Of a stretch of DNA of 5,625 bases, positions 1 to 5,590 are shown one piece after another (position 1 is the stretch's first letter; each line of letters opens with the position of its first letter). Source of the stretch: Firmicutes bacterium UBA2058 (GTDB lineage: Bacteria; Bacillota; Clostridia; Tissierellales; Sedimentibacteraceae); NCBI GenBank assembly GCA_002332905.1, contig DDAM01000012.1:65876-71500 (forward strand). Reading direction: 5' to 3'. The translations under genes and the position numbers were made by a program. The notes under the pieces were generated by a model. That model was not told where the DNA came from. It searched no databases and saw only the letters and a program-made list of their open reading frames with translations.

Positions 1-28
1 CGGGCATAGCCCGTAGTATTCAATAAAC

Positions 29-65
29 AAAAAAACTCGTCACCTACATCACTGTAGGGACGAGT
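29..65 (-). terminator. T-box regulatory terminator
   Basis: On the minus strand a 13-bp stem (ACTCGTC plus CCTACA, pairing 53-65 with 35-48) has a GTGA loop and a single bulged base at 42, followed by seven U (35-29). The 5' arm contains UCCCU (60-56), which can instead pair with AGGG of the T-box (85-82) to form the antiterminator. This is the switch that uncharged tRNA would stabilise. Confidence 0.9.
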
Positions 66-228
66 ATAACCCGCGTTGCCACCCTAATTGGATTATCAAT
101 AAATAATCCCTCTTAATTAGTTTGCATCTATAAAGGTGTCTTCATTGAAGTACTAAAACAGGCTTTCACCATCCCTGAATCGCTAAACAAGTATGATATC
201 AATTACTCTTCCTTAAGCAATATTTATT
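29..228 (-). promoter_or_regulatory. T-box leader, probably tRNA-Asp responsive
   Basis: This is a complete T-box riboswitch on the minus strand, controlling a gene that lies left of position 1. The RNA begins near 228. It shows the 5' GGAAGAGTA element (about 212-204), the stem I distal motifs around GATGGTGAAAGCC (173-161), the specifier loop GAAGACA (143-137), stem III (GGATTAT/ATAATCC arms at 90-109) and the T-box AGGGTGGCAACGCGG (85-71), followed by the terminator at 29-65. The helix AUUGA/UCAAU closes the specifier loop from above and AAGG/CCUU from below. This places the specifier codon as GAC (140-138), just before the usual purine, so Asp. The variable base after UGG in the T-box is C, which should pair with a G discriminator base; tRNA-Asp has G73. 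The controlled gene is probably aspS or an Asp-related synthetase or transport gene, which is an inference because it is not visible. An ACA (Thr) reading one base later fits less well. Confidence 0.93.
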
Positions 229-234
229 TATCTT

Positions 235-263
235 AAATTATCACATAATTAATGTATTGTCAA
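235..263 (-). promoter_or_regulatory. Vegetative promoter of the T-box transcript
   Basis: On the minus strand a perfect -35 box TTGACA (263-258) is followed by an exact 17-bp spacer and a -10 box TAATTT (240-235). Transcription would start near 228, a few bases before the conserved 5' segment of the T-box leader, which supports the assignment. Confidence 0.75.
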
Positions 264-289
264 TAATTAATTATCAAAACAAAGTATAC

Positions 290-304
290 GTTTATAGTAT
301 AAAC
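290..304. repeat. Short perfect palindrome upstream of the T-box promoter
   Basis: GTTTATA at 290-296 and TATAAAC at 298-304 form a perfect 7-bp inverted repeat around one central G. It lies 26 bp upstream of the -35 box of the T-box promoter. It could be a protein-binding site, but in AT-rich DNA such short palindromes also occur by chance and no regulator is recognised. Confidence 0.35.
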
Positions 305-325
305 AACTAGCTGTAAATGTATTTA

Positions 326-355
326 TAGTTATTTTAATTAATAAATTTGTTAATT
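326..355 (-). repeat. Possible decayed third CRISPR repeat
   Basis: Read on the minus strand from 355, this segment begins AATTAACA, matching seven of the first eight bases of the neighbouring repeat (GATTAACA), and matches it at 16 of 30 positions overall. Its offset from that repeat is 65 bp, giving a 35-nt intervening segment (356-390). That segment is clearly richer in GC than the surrounding DNA, as an acquired spacer might be. The match is weak and AT-rich sequence inflates it, so this is tentative. Confidence 0.3.
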
Positions 356-390
356 TTATAGAGTGGGTGAAAAACTTGAGTGCATACGAA

Positions 391-486
391 GATTTAATAC
401 ATCTTATGTTACTGTTAATCATAAATGTATTTTTTTATTAATGGTAGATAGTGGTTATTTAAATACATCTCATGTTACTGTTAAAC
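391..486 (-). CRISPR. Minimal CRISPR array: two 30-nt repeats, one 36-nt spacer
   Basis: Repeats lie at 457-486 and 391-420, exactly 66 bp apart, and match at 25 of 30 positions; a 22-bp core (ATACATCT, T or C, ATGTTACTGTTAA) differs at one base. The spacer is 421-456, exactly 36 nt. Read on the minus strand the leader-side repeat (486 to 457) starts GTTTAACAGTAACATGAG and ends ATGTATTTAAAT, the form of clostridial type I-B repeats as I recall them. That gives transcription leftward from a leader to the right. The distal repeat (420-391) is altered at its ends and at one inner base, as terminal repeats often are. A weaker third repeat may exist at 326-355. No cas genes are in the window, so the array is either an orphan fed by Cas proteins encoded elsewhere or a relic. 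Similar repeats are often mis-annotated as short proteins in clostridial genomes. Confidence 0.8.
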
Positions 487-600
487 CATAATAAAATACT
501 AATTTAACTATTGGTACTAATAAATAAAATATTGATATATCATACTATTTAATTTATTTACCAAGTGTTTATTCTTTAAAAAAAAATTTTTAATTAATTA
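487..600 (-). promoter_or_regulatory. Probable CRISPR leader
   Basis: This AT-rich, non-coding stretch lies directly upstream, in the transcription sense, of the more regular CRISPR repeat. It contains a long A/T run (about 577-601) and a weak promoter-like pair on the minus strand: TTGGTA near 564-559, then GATATA or ATATAT after 17-18 bp. Leaders of type I arrays are typically AT-rich and of this size. The assignment rests mainly on position and array polarity. Confidence 0.45.
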
Positions 601-634
601 AACATACCTATTTATTTTACTTGAATATAGTAAA

Positions 635-670
635 TTATCCCCTAACTTCACTTGGAAAATTAGGAGATAA
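635..670 (-). terminator. Strand-specific hairpin after the EAL gene
   Basis: On minus-strand RNA, UUAUCUCCUAA (670-660) pairs along all 11 positions with UUAGGGGAUAA (645-635), with one G-U wobble and a 14-nt loop. On the plus strand the same position is a C-A mismatch, so the structure is better on the minus strand. It begins 14 bp past the stop codon of the EAL gene. The following U-tract is poor (UUUACUAUAUU), so termination may be partial, and read-through would enter the CRISPR leader. Confidence 0.5.
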
Positions 671-683
671 GATTTGTTTCATT

Positions 684-3308
684 TTAACCCATTAATCTTT
701 TTTGCATTGCATCTATATCAGAGATTATTCCTACTATTTTAATTATCTTATTTGCTTTATTATAAATACCTTTTGCAGAAATTATGCACCATATGTATTG
801 ATTTTTAGCATTTTTTACGCAAAATTTACCATTTACTTTTTTTTCTTGACCGTATTTGATTCGTCTAAACATTTTACTAAAATCATCAATGTCTTGATTT
901 TTTATTATTCCTGATTCTATAACTGATTGAAGCCATGTATCTTTTATTGGTATTTTACCAAATTTCTTTTTGAAGTTATTGGAATGTAGAATTTTCATGG
1001 TTTCCATATCATATTCAAATACAATGTCTTCGGTTAGCTCCATAATACTTTCATATCTTTCTTCACTGCTTCTTAGCTTGTTTTGTGCTAACCTTTGATC
1101 TGTAAAGTTATCTACAGAACCTAGAAACAATGTTCTTTCAGAATTATTTAATATAACTTTCATTCGAAACAAAATATACATTAGTTCATTAGTTATAGGG
1201 TTGATTATTCTAGTTTCAATTATAGCTTCACCATTATCTTTCTTCGCTCGTTCTAGTTTTCTAAAAAATGATGGTTTATCTGCCTTTACTATATAGTCTT
1301 TTAATCGTGGTGATATATTATATATAGTCTCTCTATCCAAATTCATTATCTCATAAAATCTATCATTAACTCTTAATATGTAGAAGTTGTTGCCCTTTAA
1401 TTCAAAAACACATAATCCACCTACAAAACTATCAAATAAAATATTTATTTGAGAATTTGGGTCCCAAAGCTCATCTAAATTAATAAAGGATTTTGATAAT
1501 TCATTATCGCTAAAATTATCATATTTATCAGCAGCATATAACAATTCTTCAAACTGTTTATGTGGCATAGGTTTAGCAAAATAAAAACCTTGACCTTTAT
1601 TACAGCCTATGCTTTTTAAAAATGCAACCTGTTCCTTTGTTTCAATACCTTCAGCTACAACTGGTAAATTTAGCCATTTAGCCATACTAACTACAGAATT
1701 TAAGATATTAGCACCTCTGCCATAAACTTTGGTAGGTTTTAAAAACCTTAAATCAAGTTTTAAAACATCGACAGGCACTTGGTTTAACATATTAAGAGAT
1801 GAATAACCAGTACCGAAATCATCCATTTCAACTGTAAAGCCAATTTCTTTTAACTCATGAACAGCTGCAATAAGCTGAGATGGATTTTCTGTATATGCAG
1901 TTTCAGTAATCTCTAGTTCTAACAAATTTATGGGTATATTATATTTCTCTAATAATCCTTTTAAATTTTCACAAAGCTTTGGATTGTAAATATCTACACG
2001 TGATACATTGACTGATATTGGGACTACAGGTAAATCTAAATCGAGCCATTCTCTTATTTTTTTGCAAGTGAATTCCCAAACATATTCATCCATAGTCGTA
2101 ATAAATCCACTTTTCTCAAATACTGGGATAAAATTGTTAGGAGGTATCATACCTTTTTTAGGATGAATCCACCGAACTAGTGCTTCGGCTCCAGTTAATT
2201 TAGTATTTGAGAGATAATATTTAGGCTGAAAATAAACATCAAATTGTCCATCCTTTAGAGCATTGTACATATCATTAATTATTTCCTGCTCTTTTAAAAG
2301 TACATTACGAAAAGTTTCTTCATAATAAGCATATCTTTTTTTATAATTACCTTTTATACTTTTTAACGCCATATTAGCTCTATCACACATTTTCAAAACA
2401 GAAATATTATTATTATCTATTCGATAAATACCAAAGCAAGTAGTTATATTTAAGTCTAGTGGATATAAAGATAAATACTTCTTTGAAAGTTCCACCATCT
2501 TATCCTCATAGCCAGATTTACGCAGTTTGCAAATAGCAAAATTATCTGCGTATAATCTACCGCAAGTTTCAAATGTAAAGTTTAATTCTTTTTTTAGCAT
2601 ATTAGCAATATATCTTAAAAGCTTATCGCCTTCATCCATACCAAATATATCATTTATAAGTTTAAATCTGTCCACATCTAGACTAATGATATCATATTTT
2701 TTGTCTGGATTACTTGATATCATATCCTTTGTTCTTTTATAAAACTCATCTTTATTGAATATATCGGTTACACTATCATATGCTAATCTATATTTTAAAT
2801 CATTTTCTATTTTGATTTCCTTTGTTACATCTAATATGACAGATATAATTATTGGAAAACCATTGTTATTGCCAATCTGAACTCCTTTAAGCAGCATATA
2901 GGAAAAAGAACCATCTGGACTTTTTATACGAAAAGTTGTTTCAATAGTATTATTATGTTTTATTGCCTCATCTATATCTTGTCTTATTTTTATTATATCC
3001 TCATCTACTAAAACAGTATTTTTAATTTTTTTACTTTTATCTTTTTCAATCTTAGTAAATCCAAACATTCGCAGTAGCACTTCATTAACATATAAAGGAT
3101 TAACCTCGTCGTTGTTAATTTCATATATCGCAACTCCACCTGGGATATTGTCTAAAATTTCTTTTAAAAATTGATTAGTAGTATTAAAAATTAATTCATC
3201 ATTATTTTTATTAATAATCTCACCTAAACCAAGTTCTAACAATGCTTTGTTAAGCATCTCTTTGTCTGCTTTAATAAAACTAAAATCATTATTCGTTTTT
3301 TTATCCAC
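684..3308 (-). CDS. PAS-GGDEF(degenerate)-EAL-PAS-PAS protein, probable c-di-GMP phosphodiesterase
   Basis: An 874-residue cytoplasmic signalling protein with no membrane segment. Domains: PAS at about 50-165, GGDEF at 170-335, EAL at 342-593, PAS at about 620-738 and PAS at about 745-870. The GGDEF signature is replaced by YADNF (253-257) and no RxxD inhibitory site precedes it, so diguanylate cyclase activity is unlikely; the domain may bind GTP or act as a regulator, as in other composite proteins. The EAL domain keeps the residues known to bind metal and substrate: Q361, E375 (GAEALVRW), N434, E466, D496-D497 in MDDFGTGYSSL, K517, D519, E553 and Q573. It should therefore hydrolyse c-di-GMP to pGpG. 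The PAS domains probably sense a ligand or mediate dimer contacts; no haem or flavin signature is evident. Start: GTG at 3308, preceded by AAAGAGGT with 6-nt spacing. The gene is transcribed away from the hydrolase gene. The family call is sure; the direction of activity is inferred from motifs. Confidence 0.95.
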   Translation of the reverse strand: MDKKTNNDFSFIKADKEMLNKALLELGLGEIINKNNDELIFNTTNQFLKEILDNIPGGVAIYEINNDEVNPLYVNEVLLRMFGFTKIEKDKSKKIKNTVLVDEDIIKIRQDIDEAIKHNNTIETTFRIKSPDGSFSYMLLKGVQIGNNNGFPIIISVILDVTKEIKIENDLKYRLAYDSVTDIFNKDEFYKRTKDMISSNPDKKYDIISLDVDRFKLINDIFGMDEGDKLLRYIANMLKKELNFTFETCGRLYADNFAICKLRKSGYEDKMVELSKKYLSLYPLDLNITTCFGIYRIDNNNISVLKMCDRANMALKSIKGNYKKRYAYYEETFRNVLLKEQEIINDMYNALKDGQFDVYFQPKYYLSNTKLTGAEALVRWIHPKKGMIPPNNFIPVFEKSGFITTMDEYVWEFTCKKIREWLDLDLPVVPISVNVSRVDIYNPKLCENLKGLLEKYNIPINLLELEITETAYTENPSQLIAAVHELKEIGFTVEMDDFGTGYSSLNMLNQVPVDVLKLDLRFLKPTKVYGRGANILNSVVSMAKWLNLPVVAEGIETKEQVAFLKSIGCNKGQGFYFAKPMPHKQFEELLYAADKYDNFSDNELSKSFINLDELWDPNSQINILFDSFVGGLCVFELKGNNFYILRVNDRFYEIMNLDRETIYNISPRLKDYIVKADKPSFFRKLERAKKDNGEAIIETRIINPITNELMYILFRMKVILNNSERTLFLGSVDNFTDQRLAQNKLRSSEERYESIMELTEDIVFEYDMETMKILHSNNFKKKFGKIPIKDTWLQSVIESGIIKNQDIDDFSKMFRRIKYGQEKKVNGKFCVKNAKNQYIWCIISAKGIYNKANKIIKIVGIISDIDAMQKRLMG

Positions 3309-3314
3309 AATATT

Positions 3315-3322
3315 ACCTCTTT
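3315..3322 (-). promoter_or_regulatory. RBS fixing a GTG start for the EAL gene
   Basis: AAAGAGGT on the minus strand lies 6 nt before the GTG at 3308-3306. The reading frame has no ATG at this end, so the ribosome binding site decides the start codon. Confidence 0.75.
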
Positions 3323-3456
3323 CACATACCAGTAGTATACTTACTTTTGAACTAAAGACGATAATTTTTATAGTCTATCAAAATTTATTGAAATATCATA
3401 AATTAATGATAAACATATATTATGACAAAGAGTTGTTCTCAAAATTGTTTTGTTTT

Positions 3457-3485
3457 TCAATAACTTTGATAAAAACACCTGTCAA
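3457..3485 (-). promoter_or_regulatory. Candidate promoter of the EAL gene
   Basis: A perfect TTGACA (3485-3480, minus strand) is followed after 17 bp by a poor -10 box TATTGA (3462-3457). If used, it gives a 5' leader of roughly 145 nt. Other -10-like boxes nearer the gene (TATAAA, TATACT) lack a matching -35, so the true promoter is uncertain. Confidence 0.28.
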
Positions 3486-3609
3486 CAATGCTTAAAACAT
3501 TATATTATCTAATTATATCAAATTTTGCTTTATAATGTAAACAAAAACTTATGAAAAGATTCATATTTTGAATAAATATTTTAATAGAATAAAATAAAAT
3601 AAATATTTT

Positions 3610-3638
3610 TTGCACATTTATGCTATATAATATATAAT
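3610..3638 (+). promoter_or_regulatory. Probable promoter of the hydrolase gene
   Basis: TTGCAC (3610-3615), a 17-bp spacer and TATAAT (3633-3638) fit a vegetative promoter, but would start transcription near 3645, only just before the ribosome binding site. A second TATAAT at 3626-3631 would give a few more leader bases but lacks a good -35. Either way the mRNA leader is very short. Confidence 0.5.
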
Positions 3639-3643
3639 TAATG

Positions 3644-3653
3644 AGAAGGTGGG
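3644..3653 (+). promoter_or_regulatory. RBS fixing the ATG at 3661
   Basis: AGAAGGTGGG lies 7 nt before the ATG at 3661. An in-frame GTG at 3649 overlaps this site and so is unlikely to be the start. Confidence 0.75.
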
Positions 3654-3660
3654 TACTAGT

Positions 3661-4530
3661 ATGAAAAAGAAAACAATTGTTAGTTTACGAATTTTATTAA
3701 TTATATTATGTATTCTATTAACCATATTCTTAGCTATTGAAATAAAAAGCAAATTAACAGCGCCATTAGCTCATGTCAAACCAAGCTACGATAAAATATC
3801 TATAGTTGAGTTAATAAACAAAACTAGCTTAACAGAAGATGATTATGAAACTTTATTTTATCAAACGGGACTTGGTAAGGATGCAATAAACAAACTGTTA
3901 AATGATAAAGTATATGGTAAAAGTAAAATATTAAAATTTCAAGAAAATTTATTTAAAGATATATCAGTTTATTATGAGAAAATTACACCAGTTACATATC
4001 AGGAAAGTGTTGTAAATGAAAAAGGTCAGTTAGTTTTTGGAACGGATTTAGCACCGTATGACAACGGATATATTTTAGTAACTAGAGCAACATATTCATT
4101 AGGCTGGAGACATGGTCATGCTGCTATAATAACCGATACAATAAATGGTAATACTTTAGAGTCAGCAGTATTAGGTTATGATTCTCAAATTATGGGCATA
4201 AGCAAATGGAAATTTTATCCTAATTTTATGATTTTAAAATTAAAGGATGTTCCACAGGAAAAGCTTGATGAAATAGCCAAATATGCTGTTAAGAAGCTTA
4301 ACAAAGTTCCATATAAATTGACAACTGGAATTTTCAATAATAAATACAAAGATGGAATTGATCCTATTGGAACTCATTGCTCTCATTTAGTATGGTATCC
4401 ATTTATGAAATTTGGATATGATTTAGATTCAGATGGCGGAATGATTGTAACTCCTATGGATTTGGCAACTAGTCCATATCTTGAAATAGTTCAAGTTTAT
4501 GGATTCGATCCAAAAGAATTATGGAAATAG
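3661..4530 (+). CDS. Membrane-anchored permuted NlpC/P60-like cysteine hydrolase (YiiX/YycO type)
   Basis: A 289-residue protein. Residues 1-5 are basic (MKKKT), followed by one hydrophobic segment at about 8-28 that looks like an uncleaved signal anchor; Cys17 does not sit in a lipobox. The rest should be outside the membrane. Residues 30-125 are a helical-looking, unrecognised linker. The catalytic domain is at about 125-289: a His in RHGHAAI (His153, with His151 nearby), then TLESA (Glu167), then Cys240 in THCSHLVWYP. This His-before-Cys order is that of the circularly permuted NlpC/P60 families (YiiX/YebB and YycO-like), where Cys and His form the active site. Such proteins are thought to cut peptide or amide bonds, perhaps in cell wall or lipid-linked substrates, but the true substrate is not known. 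The gene appears monocistronic, with its own promoter and a downstream terminator. The fold assignment is fairly sure; the reaction and catalytic residue roles are inferred by analogy. Confidence 0.82.
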   Translation: MKKKTIVSLRILLIILCILLTIFLAIEIKSKLTAPLAHVKPSYDKISIVELINKTSLTEDDYETLFYQTGLGKDAINKLLNDKVYGKSKILKFQENLFKDISVYYEKITPVTYQESVVNEKGQLVFGTDLAPYDNGYILVTRATYSLGWRHGHAAIITDTINGNTLESAVLGYDSQIMGISKWKFYPNFMILKLKDVPQEKLDEIAKYAVKKLNKVPYKLTTGIFNNKYKDGIDPIGTHCSHLVWYPFMKFGYDLDSDGGMIVTPMDLATSPYLEIVQVYGFDPKELWK

Positions 4531-4633
4531 ATTCTTTATAAAATAAAAAAACAGGTATTATCACAATGTCATTAAGTTAAGATATTTGGTGGTATAGAAC
4601 TAAAAGAGCAAGGTATAAAAATAGTGATATGAT
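4531..4633. other. Non-coding stretch after the hydrolase gene
   Basis: No gene or clear structure is seen between the stop codon at 4530 and the terminator stem. Short open stretches in two frames have no recognisable family signature and no ribosome binding site. Confidence 0.5.
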
Positions 4634-4682
4634 CCCTTTAAAGTAGACACGGTAAATAACCAAATCTACTTTGGAGGGTTTT
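4634..4682 (+). terminator. Terminator after the hydrolase gene
   Basis: CCCTTTAAAGTAGA (4634-4647) pairs with TCTACTTTGGAGGG (4665-4678) over 14 bp, with two G-U wobbles on the plus-strand RNA. TTTTATTT follows. The 17-nt loop can itself form a small GGT/ACC helix. It lies about 100 bp past the stop codon at 4530 and fits an intrinsic terminator. On the minus strand the wobbles become mismatches and no U-tract follows. The first arm also resembles an insertion-sequence end. Confidence 0.6.
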
Positions 4683-4684
4683 AT

Positions 4685-4830
4685 TTAAATACTTGATACT
4701 ATTAATTTATGACACATTTCTTCTATAGATGGAAAATAAGGCTTATTACGACTGTAACAGGTACATATATACAAATATACTATAAAACTATTTTAAGCTT
4801 AAAATCAAAAATATCTTCTCGTACTTTCAT
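4685..4830 (-). pseudogene. Truncated winged-helix (HTH_36-like) protein remnant
   Basis: An ATG at 4830 follows AGAAAGGAAA with about 9-nt spacing and opens with MKVREDIFDFKLKIVL before a stop (TAG). A frameshifted continuation reads YLYICTCYSRNKPYFPSIEE, then MCHKLIVSSI and a stop at 4687-4685. The NKPYFPSIEEMCHKL segment matches the loop and recognition-helix start of HTH_36-type winged helices, like both units of the neighbouring pseudogene. The coding match stops at about 4690, right where the terminator/IS-like sequence begins, so the gene has lost its 3' part. It starts 43 bp after the end of the upstream pseudogene and was probably in the same transcription unit. A role in replication initiation or transcription control is possible, but nothing here decides. 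Confidence 0.55.
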
Positions 4831-4873
4831 TTTTTAATTTCCTTTCTTATTTTTTTATTTGATATGTTGTTAA

Positions 4874-5580
4874 TTAGATTATCTTTATTATTTTGTTTTC
4901 TATTTTTTTCATAACCATTTTTTCTACTTCTTCATGAAGAGATTGCTCAATAGAAATTTCCGGACTTTACTCTTAACTTGGTCTTGTCCAATTATTTCTA
5001 ATTCTTTTATTAGCTCATCAGTTATAACTTCTTCCTGAATAATTTTATATAAGTTATTTTTCTTTCCACCGTTTACCCTATATTGACTTATCTTTTCTAT
5101 AAGATTTTTATTTATAAGCTCCTTTAGTGTTCCTTTAACAGTTGTTTCACTTATATTACATGCTGTTGCTATAGTTTTAATAGATGGTTAACATTCGATA
5201 TCCTGGTTTGCAACTGAACATAAATATGAATATACTATTATTCCTTTTGGCTGTAATCCAAGTTTAAATATATATGTCTTACATTAAAAAAATATTCTCC
5301 ACTAATTAAAAATGGAGAAAGTATATATAAATTAGAAGTCTGACTTTTATTTTCTCTAAATCTAAAATCTTTTTTCAGCACTCCTGAATCAGATAATCTT
5401 TTATTGCTTTATTTAATGTAGACATACTTATACCACATTCTGAAGCTAATTTTTTCTTTGCTGAAAACATGCTCCTGAATTCTTGTTAACATATTTTTTC
5501 AATCCCATATATACAATTTTACTATAAATATCTATATTTTCACCAAACATAAAATTTGACAACACTATTGAATCGTTCAT
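4874..5580 (-). pseudogene. Decayed tandem winged-helix (HTH_36-like) DNA-binding protein
   Basis: The start is clear: ATG at 5580 with GGAGG five bases upstream. Reading through lesions gives a protein of about 235 residues with two winged-helix units. Unit 1: MNDSIVLSNFMFGENIDIY, then KKYVNKNSGACF, a frameshift near 5462-5466, KKKLASECGISMSTLNKAIK, a frameshift near 5394-5399, then LSDSGVLKKDFRFRENKSQ and TSNLYILSP (the wing). A third frameshift lies near 5278-5290. Unit 2: KLGLQPKGIIVYSYLCSVAN, QDIEC, an in-frame TAA at 5188-5190 where a residue is expected before Pro-Ser, then PSIKTIATACNISETTVKG and TLKELINKNLIEKISQYR. A fourth frameshift near 4965 leads to EISIEQSLHEEVEKMVMKK and the natural stop at 4874. 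Each unit has the CF/C(Y)PS...LA..GIS pattern of HTH_36 domains, common in phage, plasmid and replisome-organiser proteins. Two of the four frameshifts fit loss of one base from a short A or T run. The protein cannot be made intact. Confidence 0.8.
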
Positions 5581-5585
5581 TATAT

Positions 5586-5590
5586 CCTCC
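5586..5590 (-). promoter_or_regulatory. Intact RBS of the decayed HTH gene
   Basis: GGAGG on the minus strand is five bases before the ATG at 5580. It is well preserved although the coding region is broken. The promoter is probably at or beyond the window edge. Confidence 0.65.

Larger units (their letters stand above)
3309..3609. other. Divergent intergenic region
   Basis: No gene is supported here. The region separates the divergently transcribed EAL gene and hydrolase gene and is very AT-rich. It holds imperfect dyads: TGTTTTT (3451-3457) with AAAAACA (3471-3477), and ACAAAGAG...TTGT around 3424-3447. Either could be operator-like or chance. I see no c-di-GMP riboswitch signature and no T-box here. 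Confidence 0.6.

Noticed and set aside
1..13. Small inverted repeat CGGGC-ATA-GCCCG at the window edge
   Set aside because: Only five base pairs and cut by the edge, so it cannot be assigned to a structure or repeat family here.
376..441. Short TTG-started ORF (MSAYEDLIHLMLL...) resembling small holin-like type I toxins
   Set aside because: Its centre (IHLMLL) is the translation of the CRISPR repeat, and the same motif recurs in the second repeat copy. The peptide ends after 21 residues, too short and unlike a full toxin.
363..491. 42-residue GTG-started ORF containing NTSYVTV and NTSHVTV
   Set aside because: Both peptide repeats are the two CRISPR repeats read in one frame because the 66-bp period is a multiple of three. 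There is no convincing ribosome binding site.
702..914. Plus-strand ORF opposite the end of the EAL gene (also 2527-2742)
   Set aside because: They lie antisense within a strongly conserved coding region, with no family signature or ribosome binding site.
3247..3495. Plus-strand ORF overlapping the start of the EAL gene
   Set aside because: It is half antisense to conserved coding DNA and half in the AT-rich intergenic region, with low-complexity hydrophobic content and no start signals.
3649..3660. Upstream in-frame GTG start for the hydrolase
   Set aside because: It lies inside the AGAAGGTGGG ribosome binding site; the ATG at 3661 has ideal spacing and begins a typical MKKK signal-anchor N-terminus.
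3309..3660. c-di-GMP (GEMM) riboswitch in the intergenic region
   Set aside because: Looked for because of the EAL gene; no recognisable GEMM core motif is present on either strand.
4566..4620. Possible transposase C-terminal coding remnant before the IS-like end
   Set aside because: Short open frames here show no recognisable transposase motif, and no frame is clearly better than the others.
4791..4804. 14-bp perfect palindrome TTTTAAGCTTAAAA
   Set aside because: It lies within the remnant coding sequence (Phe-Lys-Leu-Lys codons), so it is probably incidental in AT-rich DNA.
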